NCBI GenBank assembly: GCA_964390715.1
Contig: CAYMIM010000013.1
Span: 27,451-91,450 of the forward strand
DNA from: JACOVP01 sp964390715
Lineage (GTDB): Archaea > Nanobdellota > Nanobdellia > SCGC-AAA011-G17 > UBA489
Length of the DNA: 64,000 bases
Direction: 5' to 3'
Below the pieces are notes generated by a model, which made no database searches, had not been told where the DNA came from, and was given only the letters and a program-made list of their open reading frames with translations. Of the stretch, positions 7,636 through 15,505 are shown piece by piece. Both the position numbers and the translations under genes were made by a program. The number at the start of each line of letters is the position of its first letter. The first letter of the stretch is position 1.

Positions 7636-8103
7636 ATGAATAAATATATGCAGATAAAAAAAGCAATGGGTGTGTTAATTCTCTGTATATTTATTTCAGC
7701 CTGTTCAACAGGGCAAACAAAAACTAATGAGAATAAAAAAGTTGTCGTTGAAGATAACTCTTATTTTGTAGGTAAGTGGAAAGCAGAAAAAATATATGGT
7801 GTTGATCCAAGCGCTCAACAACTCGTCGAGGGTCAGTTAAGTGCATATCCTGATGGATTATATATGGAATTTACAAAAGATGGAAAGGCATGTTCAATGT
7901 GGGACGGCGCTACCTGTACCGCCTATGGACAATCCTATCAAACAGAAGGAAACTTGTTGCTAATGAAACAAGAAGGTTTGACTGGACCTGAATTTAGATA
8001 TATGTGGAAAAAAACAGGAGAAGCAAAATTAGAGTTAACTGCAGAATTTTTGATGGATAACAAATGGACTACAGCAATAAAATATATGCTCGTTAAGGCA
8101 TAA
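7636..8103 (+). CDS. Secreted lipoprotein of unknown function
   Basis: 155 residues. A hydrophobic signal segment (about 9-22) ends in a lipobox-like FISAC at Cys-23, followed by a Thr/Asn/Lys-rich linker and a compact domain beginning YFVGKWKAEKIYG. That domain resembles lipocalin-like or 'Lipocalin_5'-type beta proteins, with two further cysteines (CSMW, CTAY). The lipid anchor is an inference from the lipobox. The second ATG at 7648 is an alternative start. No operon partner. Confidence 0.7.
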   Translation: MNKYMQIKKAMGVLILCIFISACSTGQTKTNENKKVVVEDNSYFVGKWKAEKIYGVDPSAQQLVEGQLSAYPDGLYMEFTKDGKACSMWDGATCTAYGQSYQTEGNLLLMKQEGLTGPEFRYMWKKTGEAKLELTAEFLMDNKWTTAIKYMLVKA

Positions 8104-8120
8104 AATCAAAAGAGATTTAT

Positions 8121-8498
8121 TCAAAGTTTTTTAACTAAAAACCCATTCTTAGTCAAAGGCAAGATTTTCACAGCGGTCCCCTTTTTAAGATGAAGATGCT
8201 CTGCGAGTTCTGAGGGAATTCCTAAAGCTAGACTTCTGCCGCTGATGGTTATTTTTCGTTGAAAAGCGAAAGCGTGTTTTCTAAGTTAATTAGTTCTCTG
8301 TTCCATTCTTTTTGCTTGCTGTTCGGTAAAAAAGAATTCATGACACTTTCCACATTGATAAGCGGGAACCTTGGTTAAAGGAAACCCCTCATCAAATTCG
8401 TAGTTTTTAAGCAGAACAAGCTTCATCTCTTTGTTGCATGTGGCGCAATAAATTATCCCTTCTTTTAAGTGTGTAAGCTTATCTAAATAGTTGATAGA
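8121..8498 (-). pseudogene. Broken YgiT-type zinc finger + AbrB-domain gene
   Basis: One minus-strand frame reads SINYLDKLTHLKEGIIYCATCNKE and continues to QCGKCHEFFFTEQQAKRMEQ, then a TAA at 8288-8286. It carries on in the same frame with HAFAFQRKITISGRSLALG, IPSELAEHLHLKKG and KNGFLVKKL to a TGA at 8121. This matches a two-CxxC YgiT/MqsA-like zinc finger followed by a SpoVT-AbrB domain, a known antitoxin or regulator layout. It lacks a normal start codon (a TAG precedes SINYL) and has one in-frame stop. It therefore looks like a decayed regulator; no partner toxin is beside it. It fills most of the 451-bp gap between 8104 and 8554. Confidence 0.7.
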
Positions 8499-8524
8499 CT
8501 AATGGGAGAATTCAAATATAAAAG

Positions 8525-8533
8525 CTTTTATAT
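8525..8533 (+). promoter_or_regulatory. TATA box for gltX
   Basis: CTTTTATAT lies 22 bp before the ATG at 8555, consistent with a leaderless or very short-leader mRNA. Confidence 0.55.
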
Positions 8534-8554
8534 CTAGACTAAATGAGATAAATC

Positions 8555-10195
8555 ATGAGTTCCATACAAGAGACAGCCTACAAATATGCCTTACAGAACG
8601 CTATTCGTTACAATGGTAAAGCTAATCCTGGCGCGGTCATAGGAAAACTCTTTCTCGAGCATAAAGACATCAAAAAAGAAGAAGTCATCAAGACAGTCAA
8701 TGAGATAGTCAAAAAAGTAAATAAATTATCCGTAGAAGAGCAGACAAAAGAACTAGACAAGTTAGCTCCAGAATTATTGCACATAGAGGCTAAAAAAACT
8801 GACTTCAAAGAGTTGCCGAATGCGGTCATGGGTAAAGTAAAAACTCGTATTGCTCCAGAACCATCAAAATACATGCATCTTGGACACGCTCTCGTATTCA
8901 TCATCAACAAAGCATATGCGGACAAGTACAAGGGAAAATGTTTATTCCGTCTAGAGGATACTAATCCAGAAAAAGCGACACAGGAATTTGTAGACAGTAT
9001 GGATGAAGATATGAAGTGGCTGCGTTTAACTTACGATCAGAAGATTATTTGCTCTGAAAGAATGGATAGCTATTACAAATATGCTGAAACATTAATTAAA
9101 AATGGTAATGCTTACGTGTGTACTTGTAGTCAAGAAAAAGTAAAAGAGGGAAGAGAGAAAAAAGTGCGTTGTGCTTGTCTAAAGAAACTAAAACACAAAG
9201 AAGAGTGGGGAAAAATACTGGAAGGCGAATATGAGGAAGGAAAAGCGAATCTAAGGCTTGTTGGTGATATGGAATCAGACAACGGAGTTCTTCGTGACCC
9301 TATAATCATGCGAATTTCAAAGAAAAAACATTATGCGCAAGGAAATAAGTATTATGCGTGGCCTATGTATGATTTCGAAAACGCAATTGAAGATTCTATT
9401 GAGAATATTACGCATATCGTGAGAAGTAAAGAGTTTGAACTACGTTTATTTTTACAAGATCTTATCAAAAAAATGCTCAAGTTACCCAAGCAAGAAGTAA
9501 TTGAAATTGGTAGATTCAACATTATCGGTAAAACAACACAAGGAAGAGAGATTCGTGCGTTAATTGAGTCTGGAAAAGTAAAAAGCTGGGATGATCCACA
9601 ATTAGTCACTCTCAAAGCTCTACGTCGTCGTGGCTTCGATCCAGAGACATTTTGGGATTTAGCTAAAGAAGTCGGTTTGTCCAAATCAGAAACCAATATC
9701 AGTGAGGAAATGCTCGAGACATTGAACAGAAAACGTATTGACAAAAAAGCAAAAAGATATTTCATGGTAGAAAATCCTAAGAAGATAGTGATTGGAGATC
9801 ACAAGCTCAAAGAGACAACAGTTCCTCTCCACCCAGAAGTCAAGGAGCATGGTCATCGAGTCATTAAGATCAATAATGAGTTCTACGTCGAAGATGAGAT
9901 CAAGAAAGGAAAAGTCTACAGGTTCATGCACTTGTTCAATTTCAAAGACAATAAATTCGTCTCAGAGCCCTATGATCAGAAGTTAAATGCGCGGTTGATC
10001 CAATGGTTGCCTGTCGCTAAAGACGTAGTCAAGGTAGAAGTATTGATGAAAGATGGAACGATAAAAGAAGGACTAGCGGAGCCAGCAATCAAAGATCTTA
10101 AAGTTGGAGAAGTCATTCAATTCGAAAGAAAGTTTTTCACACGATTAGATAAAAAAGAAAAAGATAAATTATATTTTGTCTACACGCACAAGTAG
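8555..10195 (+). CDS. gltX: Glutamyl-tRNA synthetase (archaeal type)
   Basis: 546 residues. Charges tRNA-Glu (and often tRNA-Gln) with glutamate. A helical N-terminal domain (1-90) is followed by the class I catalytic core with PSKYMHLGHA (HIGH motif, about residues 103-112), LFRLEDTNPEK and an insertion with CTC...CAC cysteines. The KMSKS-like region is GKTTQGREIRALIESG, then SWDDPQLVTLKALRRRG; it is followed by the archaeal/eukaryotic-type beta-barrel anticodon-binding domains. The expected SK pair of KMSKS is replaced by TQ, which is unusual. A short unknown gene follows 30 bp later on the same strand. Confidence 0.95.
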   Translation: MSSIQETAYKYALQNAIRYNGKANPGAVIGKLFLEHKDIKKEEVIKTVNEIVKKVNKLSVEEQTKELDKLAPELLHIEAKKTDFKELPNAVMGKVKTRIAPEPSKYMHLGHALVFIINKAYADKYKGKCLFRLEDTNPEKATQEFVDSMDEDMKWLRLTYDQKIICSERMDSYYKYAETLIKNGNAYVCTCSQEKVKEGREKKVRCACLKKLKHKEEWGKILEGEYEEGKANLRLVGDMESDNGVLRDPIIMRISKKKHYAQGNKYYAWPMYDFENAIEDSIENITHIVRSKEFELRLFLQDLIKKMLKLPKQEVIEIGRFNIIGKTTQGREIRALIESGKVKSWDDPQLVTLKALRRRGFDPETFWDLAKEVGLSKSETNISEEMLETLNRKRIDKKAKRYFMVENPKKIVIGDHKLKETTVPLHPEVKEHGHRVIKINNEFYVEDEIKKGKVYRFMHLFNFKDNKFVSEPYDQKLNARLIQWLPVAKDVVKVEVLMKDGTIKEGLAEPAIKDLKVGEVIQFERKFFTRLDKKEKDKLYFVYTHK

Positions 10196-10225
10196 ATTAA
10201 TAAGGGGACAAAAGGAAACAAAAAA

Positions 10226-10558
10226 ATGACACTAGGATTAGAAGAGATTACCCGAGAAGAGGCGCAGATATTACGAGATGAAGGAAAAAAACTGAGAATA
10301 GAATTACCTCTAGTAGACGAAAACTCATGGGTTGATAGATTAAGCAACCGAACTACATGGATTCCAAGTCTTCTCTATTTTGGACTCATAGATAAGATGG
10401 GTAAATGGGTAAAAACCAGAAGATTAAAGCAGTTTGAGAAAAAAGTAAGAGAAATTGCGGATGAGTATGGGGCTACTGCAATATATAGAGTTAAAGAAAA
10501 CACAAATGCTGGAGAAACCCAAGCAGTTCCAAGAAGAGTCGAATTTTATAGAGAATAA
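10226..10558 (+). CDS. Hypothetical protein, 110 residues
   Basis: No family recognised. A predicted soluble helical protein with an aromatic/hydrophobic central stretch (TTWIPSLLYFGLI, about 49-61) and many charged residues in the second half (KTRRLKQFEKKVREIADEYGA). It starts 30 bp after gltX with an upstream purine tract AAAAGGAAAC, so it is probably cotranscribed with gltX. Its stop directly abuts the convergent cis-prenyltransferase gene. Confidence 0.6.
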   Translation: MTLGLEEITREEAQILRDEGKKLRIELPLVDENSWVDRLSNRTTWIPSLLYFGLIDKMGKWVKTRRLKQFEKKVREIADEYGATAIYRVKENTNAGETQAVPRRVEFYRE

Positions 10559-11269
10559 TTATTTCCCATATCTTCGTTGTCGTTTCTGGAATTCATTAAT
10601 GCAAGCGACAAAGTCTTTCTTTTCAAATTCAGGCCATAATGTATCGGGTAAGAAAATAATTTCACTATAGATAGATTGCCAAGGCAAAAAGCCGCTTAAA
10701 CGTGATTCAGATGTTCTAATGATTAAGTCTGGTTCATCTTGCATGTAGAGGTTTTCAGAGAACACTTGTTCATTAATGTCTTCAATTTTAAGTTTATTAT
10801 CTTTAACTTGTTCGGCTATTTTCTTTGCTGCGTCAACAACTTCCGCTCGTCCACCATAGGCCATAGCGAAATTGACAACATATTGAGTGTGACTCTTAGT
10901 CAAATCCATTATTTTTTGCATGCGTTCCTGAATATCTTTGGGAAACATCCAAAGTCTTCCTATAAAATGGAAGCGAAGATTGCTCTCATGAATTTTAGGA
11001 TCCGCGAGGACAGTGTCAAATTCCTTTCTGAAAAGATCCATTAAGTAGTTAAATTCATTTTTAGGTCTATCAAAATTTTCAACAGAAAACGCGTATAAAG
11101 TTAATTCTTTGATATCGTATTCCTTGCACCACTCAAAAAGATGTCTTAGTTTTTTTGCCCCCCACTCATGTCCTTTCCACGGTTTTAACATTAAGCGTTT
11201 AGCGAATCGTCTATTACCGTCAAGAATAATTCCTATATGGTGAGGCACGTTGTTGAGTGTTGGTTTCAT
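10559..11269 (-). CDS. uppS: Cis-prenyl transferase (undecaprenyl diphosphate synthase family)
   Basis: 236 residues. Builds the long-chain polyprenyl diphosphate lipid carrier for glycan assembly by adding isopentenyl units in cis. Diagnostic motifs: HIGIILDGNRRFAK with the metal-binding Asp (about 17), GHEWGAKKL, LTLYAFSVENFDRP, VNFAMAYGGRAEVVDA and RTSESRLSGFLPWQSIYSEI near the C-terminus. Complete length for the family. Its product is the likely carrier for the STT3-like protein and the sugar-phosphate transferase encoded at 22-26 kb (inference). It is monocistronic. Confidence 0.95.
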   Translation of the reverse strand: MKPTLNNVPHHIGIILDGNRRFAKRLMLKPWKGHEWGAKKLRHLFEWCKEYDIKELTLYAFSVENFDRPKNEFNYLMDLFRKEFDTVLADPKIHESNLRFHFIGRLWMFPKDIQERMQKIMDLTKSHTQYVVNFAMAYGGRAEVVDAAKKIAEQVKDNKLKIEDINEQVFSENLYMQDEPDLIIRTSESRLSGFLPWQSIYSEIIFLPDTLWPEFEKKDFVACINEFQKRQRRYGK

Positions 11270-11332
11270 TGCTAAGACCTCTAAAGAACTGCGGAAAATT
11301 GATTTAAATACCTTTCGTTGGTTACCGGAGAA

Positions 11333-12298
11333 TTACACAGCGCCTGCGAAAAAGAACAAGCCAAGCAAGAAAAGTCCATAGCACAAAAAGAGCAGGAAGC
11401 CAGTAAAAAATTGTGAAGAACGGGAAGAGAGAAGGAAGTGTGTTAAGAGAAGAGTCATCACTAGCATCATCGGTAAAGCGAAAAAGAGATCAAACGTGGT
11501 GAAGGAAAAAGAAGTGATCAGCGAGGCCGTTCCTAAAATAAGCAGGATGTTAGCTATGTTCGAGCCAATAATATTGCCAAGGAAAACATCTGCCATGCCC
11601 TTGCGTGTTGCGCTGATAGTCACAAACAGTTCGGGAAGCGCTGTGCCAAAGGCGACAAGAGTAAGAGCGATCACTTGCTCGGAAAAACCAAGTTCAGCGC
11701 TAAGAAGAATGACAGAAGAGATAAGATAATGCGCGCCAAAAATCAGAGCGACAAACCCCAAAGTCAAATAAGTCAAGCTCAGGAAAAAAGACAGGCTCGC
11801 GAAAGGTGTTCTGCGTTCTTTTGCGTAAGTCTGAAGCTCACGAGTAACTAGTCGTGGAGAGGTCTTCATAAGATACAAAAAATAGCAGAGAAAAACAAAG
11901 AGGAACGCGAGACCTTCAAAGAAAGTAAGGCTGCCATCCAGAGAAAGAATCAATAACAGAGAAGTCACCACAAGAAGAAAAACAGCGTCATTCTGGAAAA
12001 AGCGTTTTTGAAAAGGAGCCGCGAGAAGAAAAAGTCCAAGTGCCATATTAAACCCAAGATTGTAAAGGTTGCTGCCAAGAACATTACCTAAGCCAATAGC
12101 GGGAGTCCCGCGAAGCGCGGCGAAGATATTGGTGGCTAGCTCAGGGAACGACGTCCCAACAGCGATCACAGTCAAGCCGATAATAAAAGGAGAGATGCGT
12201 AAATATGCCGCCAAAGAAGCTATCTCATCCACAACAACATCAGAACCTTTGACCAGAAGTCCGAGAGAAGCGATAAGGATAAAAAGAGTCAGGAGCAT
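11333..12298 (-). CDS. CaCA-family sodium/calcium exchanger
   Basis: 321 residues with about ten membrane helices and the two inverted alpha repeats of the family: GTSFPELATNIFAALRG with GNVLGSNLYN in the first half, and GTALPELFVTISATRKG with GNIIGSNIANILL in the second. These carry the ion-binding Glu and Asn residues. Probably exports Ca2+ (or another cation) in exchange for Na+ or H+. The ATG at 12298 is used; a TTG two codons earlier is also possible. Divergent from the coiled-coil gene. Confidence 0.92.
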   Translation of the reverse strand: MLLTLFILIASLGLLVKGSDVVVDEIASLAAYLRISPFIIGLTVIAVGTSFPELATNIFAALRGTPAIGLGNVLGSNLYNLGFNMALGLFLLAAPFQKRFFQNDAVFLLVVTSLLLILSLDGSLTFFEGLAFLFVFLCYFLYLMKTSPRLVTRELQTYAKERRTPFASLSFFLSLTYLTLGFVALIFGAHYLISSVILLSAELGFSEQVIALTLVAFGTALPELFVTISATRKGMADVFLGNIIGSNIANILLILGTASLITSFSFTTFDLFFALPMMLVMTLLLTHFLLSSRSSQFFTGFLLFLCYGLFLLGLFFFAGAV

Positions 12299-12347
12299 GT
12301 CCAAGCCTTCGCCAAGAATCTTTTTAATGCTTTCGCGGAACCAGAAA

Positions 12348-12356
12348 ATTTATATA
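12348..12356 (+). promoter_or_regulatory. TATA box for the coiled-coil gene unit
   Basis: ATTTATATA lies 45 bp before the ATG at 12402, with TAGGTAAGTGA between as a possible weak ribosome-binding site. Confidence 0.5.
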
Positions 12357-12401
12357 CTCTATAATGATAACAAAAAGCTACTATAGGTAAGTGATAATAA
12401 A

Positions 12402-13811
12402 ATGGCCTTTGAAATCTTTACTGCAATCCAAGAGTACTTAACAGTTATTCTGCTATTACTTGCCGCGGTAATCTGGTACAAAGTCAGAAAAGAACGTGAT
12501 GTTACTGGAATCAGATCTTATCGTATTTTCAATGTCATCTTGTTGCTCGCGTTGCCATTTTTGCTCCGCGTCATAAAATTCATACCTGAAGATATCAACC
12601 GTATCTTGCAGGCGGCGTTATTTTTCTTGATTTTCTTTGCTTTGTTCATTATTGCGACTCGTGAAAACAAGCGGATGCAGAGAGAAAGAACAAAAGAGCT
12701 CAAGGAATTGTTGTCTGAATCACAAAAGCATCCTATTCGTTATGAGTTCGCCCGTCGTATTGTCCTTCCTGAATTGCAAAAGCTGCGCAAAAAGGAAGAG
12801 GAAGCGAAAAAGCAGCAAACGTTATTTGATGTAAGATTGAAAGAAGTTGAGAAGCGTGAGGCAAAAATCAAGGAAGAGTTCGAAACAATAAAGAAAGAAA
12901 GAGAAAGCGTGAAGCAAGAAGAAGTGCGAAAGACACAATTGCAAAAGGAAAATGAGCAGAAAGAAAAAGAAATGAGGAAGAAAGAGGAAGAAATAGCTAA
13001 GCTCTTGGAAAAAACAAAAGATCGTGAGTCTCAATTAAAAGCTGCACAAGAAAAAATAGCCCAGCGTGAAGTGGAGTTGGAAAAGAAATATGAGGAAACA
13101 GGTAATAAGTTCAGAGCGAAGAAAACACAGGAATTAAACCAATTGCGCGCTGAATACAAGACTATAAAGAATCAAATGTATGATCGCATCAAGCGGCGCG
13201 AAGAGGAATTTAACCGCTTGGAAACAGATTTAGAACGCAGAGAACAAGAGCTTCGCGACAAGATCAAGCTGTATCAGAATATCGACAAGATAACTGAACA
13301 GAAGAACGCGGAGATGGATCGACGCCGTCAGGCGTTGCGCAAGATAGAAGAAAAAACTCTCCGTGAGGCGCAGCAAGTGCGTGAGGCGCAGCAGCAGCAT
13401 GCTGAAGAGCGTCGCAAGTTACAGCAGGAAACAGAAGCGTTCAAAGATCATGAAGATGAAGTCAATGAAGAAAAAGAAAAGAGTGACAAGAAAGTCGCGC
13501 GCGTAGAAAAAACGCTAACAGATGCGCAGCAAATTCGTGAAGAGGCTCGCCAGAAGGAGCAAGAAGTTGCTACTTGGAGGCAAGAGTTAGATGCTCGTCA
13601 GAAAGATATGGATCGTGAAGAGACACGTATTGCCAAAGAGCGTTCAGATCTCGGAAAACAGGAAATGGAGATAAGCAAGAAAGAAGGCGATTTGCTTATG
13701 GAAAAATCCGCGTTTGATGAGTTGAGAATAAGCGAAAAGAAGATGCGGCGCGAAGCCATGAAGGAAAAAATGCCAGAGAAGAAAGAGAATGGCATGGTGA
13801 AGAGGAAGTAA
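12402..13811 (+). CDS. Membrane-anchored long coiled-coil protein
   Basis: 469 residues. Three hydrophobic helices fill the first 90 residues (about 9-26, 42-58, 68-87). From about 90 to 455 the sequence is almost purely charged and helical (E, K, R, Q rich, many KREE/EEKxK heptads), which is a long coiled coil. No enzymatic motif is seen. The domain would project about 50 nm if fully extended (estimate from about 0.15 nm per residue). It is 1 bp from the next membrane gene and forms a unit with it and the unknown gene at 14158. Structural or scaffold role suspected; not recognised as a named family. Confidence 0.8.
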   Translation: MAFEIFTAIQEYLTVILLLLAAVIWYKVRKERDVTGIRSYRIFNVILLLALPFLLRVIKFIPEDINRILQAALFFLIFFALFIIATRENKRMQRERTKELKELLSESQKHPIRYEFARRIVLPELQKLRKKEEEAKKQQTLFDVRLKEVEKREAKIKEEFETIKKERESVKQEEVRKTQLQKENEQKEKEMRKKEEEIAKLLEKTKDRESQLKAAQEKIAQREVELEKKYEETGNKFRAKKTQELNQLRAEYKTIKNQMYDRIKRREEEFNRLETDLERREQELRDKIKLYQNIDKITEQKNAEMDRRRQALRKIEEKTLREAQQVREAQQQHAEERRKLQQETEAFKDHEDEVNEEKEKSDKKVARVEKTLTDAQQIREEARQKEQEVATWRQELDARQKDMDREETRIAKERSDLGKQEMEISKKEGDLLMEKSAFDELRISEKKMRREAMKEKMPEKKENGMVKRK

Positions 13812-13812
13812 A

Positions 13813-14154
13813 ATGGTCTACGAAAATATTGCGACGATATTGAATGGAGCTGCTCTCCTGTTTACAATACTAACACTAGTTCTTACAGTAAAAAATCGTG
13901 AGTTTGAGCGCGGTGAGGTAGAGAATACAGTCAACGCGTTGTTATTCGGATTTTTTATCATGATGATCATCATGGTCATTAGAGTCATAGAAAGTCTCAA
14001 CGCGTGGAAGCCAGAGCTCTTGTCTGGAGTCACTGCTGAAGCCACAACGTATGTAGGGTATTTGACACAGATTGAAACGCTCGCGCTTGCTCCATTATTG
14101 GCGGTATGTTGTCTAGTAGCGATGTTTTTAGCCAAAGATCTGCTCGAAAAATAA
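13813..14154 (+). CDS. Small membrane protein, three helices
   Basis: 113 residues with hydrophobic segments near 6-26, 43-61 and 88-108, separated by a short charged loop (KNREFERGEVENT). No family recognised. It starts 1 bp after the coiled-coil gene and ends 3 bp before the next gene, so it is almost certainly cotranscribed and perhaps a partner of the coiled-coil protein's membrane domain. Confidence 0.8.
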   Translation: MVYENIATILNGAALLFTILTLVLTVKNREFERGEVENTVNALLFGFFIMMIIMVIRVIESLNAWKPELLSGVTAEATTYVGYLTQIETLALAPLLAVCCLVAMFLAKDLLEK

Positions 14155-14157
14155 GCA

Positions 14158-14721
14158 ATGAAGCAGTCAACAGGAGATGTTCTTAATAGAATTGATATAT
14201 GGCATTACAATCTCTTTAGAAAACATTATAATAAAGAAGTAGAAAAAGAGGCAATAAAGGTTGCTAGAGATGCTTTAATAGAGAAAGGTTTAGAAAAAAA
14301 AGTAGTAGACCAACATATGAGTATTCTCTCACGAGTGACTATAACAAAACTTGCAGAAACTTATTTTTTAAATAGATATTACCAATTAGAGGGGTTCGCC
14401 AATAGAGACAATCAAGATCAAGAAATAACAACAAGAGCTCAATCAGCATTTAAAAAACTAGAGGGGTTTGTTGATGCGGTAGAAAAGAGAGGAGGTAAAA
14501 AATCTGTAGAAAAGCTAACTGAAGAGGAAATAAAAGAAGCTTTTCAAAAAACATTTAGGACTTGGAAAGGATTTGTTAAATTTAGGGAGAAAGTTATAGA
14601 GATAGAAAGTAGAGAATTGTATGACCATATGTCAGTTTTAGCATTTGGAGAAAGATTTCTAATAAGTCTATATGTTGTAAAAAAAACACTTCACTGTATT
14701 TATAAAAAGTTCCCAGACTAG
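14158..14721 (+). CDS. Hypothetical helical protein, 187 residues
   Basis: Predicted soluble and mostly helical, with no signal or membrane segment except a mildly hydrophobic stretch ISLYVVKKTLHCIY near the end. Not recognised. Codon use is more AT-rich than the preceding two genes. It starts 3 bp after the membrane gene, so it is the third gene of that unit, and stops about 70 bp before psmB, which has its own TATA box. Confidence 0.65.
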   Translation: MKQSTGDVLNRIDIWHYNLFRKHYNKEVEKEAIKVARDALIEKGLEKKVVDQHMSILSRVTITKLAETYFLNRYYQLEGFANRDNQDQEITTRAQSAFKKLEGFVDAVEKRGGKKSVEKLTEEEIKEAFQKTFRTWKGFVKFREKVIEIESRELYDHMSVLAFGERFLISLYVVKKTLHCIYKKFPD

Positions 14722-14742
14722 CAGAGTAAAAACAAGCGGAAG

Positions 14743-14752
14743 GTTTATAAAT
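14743..14752 (+). promoter_or_regulatory. TATA box for psmB
   Basis: GTTTATAAAT lies 41 bp before the psmB ATG, after the end of the upstream unit. Confidence 0.6.
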
Positions 14753-14792
14753 CACCATAAGTTAGAAAAGGTATATTTCTGGTGACAATTTC

Positions 14793-15437
14793 ATGACACA
14801 AATGGAAGATATGGTAAAGAAAGGGACGACAACAGTCGGTATAGTATGCAAAGATGGCATTGTTCTAGCCGCGGATAAGCGGGCGACTGGCGGAAATATC
14901 ATTATGGATAAGCATGTGGAAAAAGTAATTCCTATTACAGACAATGTCGCGATAACAACAGCGGGCCTTGTTTCTGATATCCAGCTCATCACAAAAGTCA
15001 TTAAAGCGGAATTAAATCTCAAAAAAATGAGAACAGGTAAGGAGCCTTTAGTGAAAGAGGTTGCAAGTTTACTTGGTGTCATTGTCTACAATAACATTCG
15101 TAAGTTCAGCACTATTCCAGGAATTGTAGGATTCAACTTGGGTGGTGTGGATAAAGAAGGATTCCACTTGTATAATATTGGAGTCGACGGCTCATTGATG
15201 AAATATGAGGATTATAGTGTAAATGGATCAGGAATGGTTTTCGCTTATGGTGTCTTAGACACGCTCTACAAAAAAGATATGATGATAGGTGACGGAGTGA
15301 AGCTGGCGATAAAAACTATTAATGCTGCCATTCAGCGTGACACTGCTAGCGGCGATGGTATTGACATCATTGCTATCACAAAAGCTGGTGTAAAAAAAGT
15401 ATTTAGTCAGAAAATAAATACCGTTATAGATGCGTAG
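14793..15437 (+). CDS. psmB: Proteasome beta subunit
   Basis: 214 residues. Catalytic subunit of the 20S proteasome. A short propeptide ends at Gly-11; the mature protein would begin TTTVGIVCKDG with the nucleophile Thr1. Numbered from that Thr, Asp17 (AADKR) and Lys33 (VEKV) are both present, as is the SGDGIDI block near the C-terminus that contains the conserved Ser/Asp pair. It should therefore be an active peptidase. The alpha subunit is not in the window. Own TATA box. Confidence 0.96.
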   Translation: MTQMEDMVKKGTTTVGIVCKDGIVLAADKRATGGNIIMDKHVEKVIPITDNVAITTAGLVSDIQLITKVIKAELNLKKMRTGKEPLVKEVASLLGVIVYNNIRKFSTIPGIVGFNLGGVDKEGFHLYNIGVDGSLMKYEDYSVNGSGMVFAYGVLDTLYKKDMMIGDGVKLAIKTINAAIQRDTASGDGIDIIAITKAGVKKVFSQKINTVIDA

Positions 15438-15505
15438 AGAGATACAAGCTTCTCAAAAGAATTAGTTGATTGAAAGAGAGTGTAAAAAGAATTTAGAGTT
15501 ATACT

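Noticed and set aside
8121..8160. Frameshift near the end of the AbrB pseudogene
   Set aside because: Rechecking the bases showed the frame continues as KILPLTKNGFLVKKL without a shift; only the TAA and the missing start remain as defects.
12822..13034. Minus-strand Phe/Leu-rich ORF inside the coiled-coil gene
   Set aside because: Antisense of Lys/Glu codons gives Phe/Leu runs; a shadow frame.
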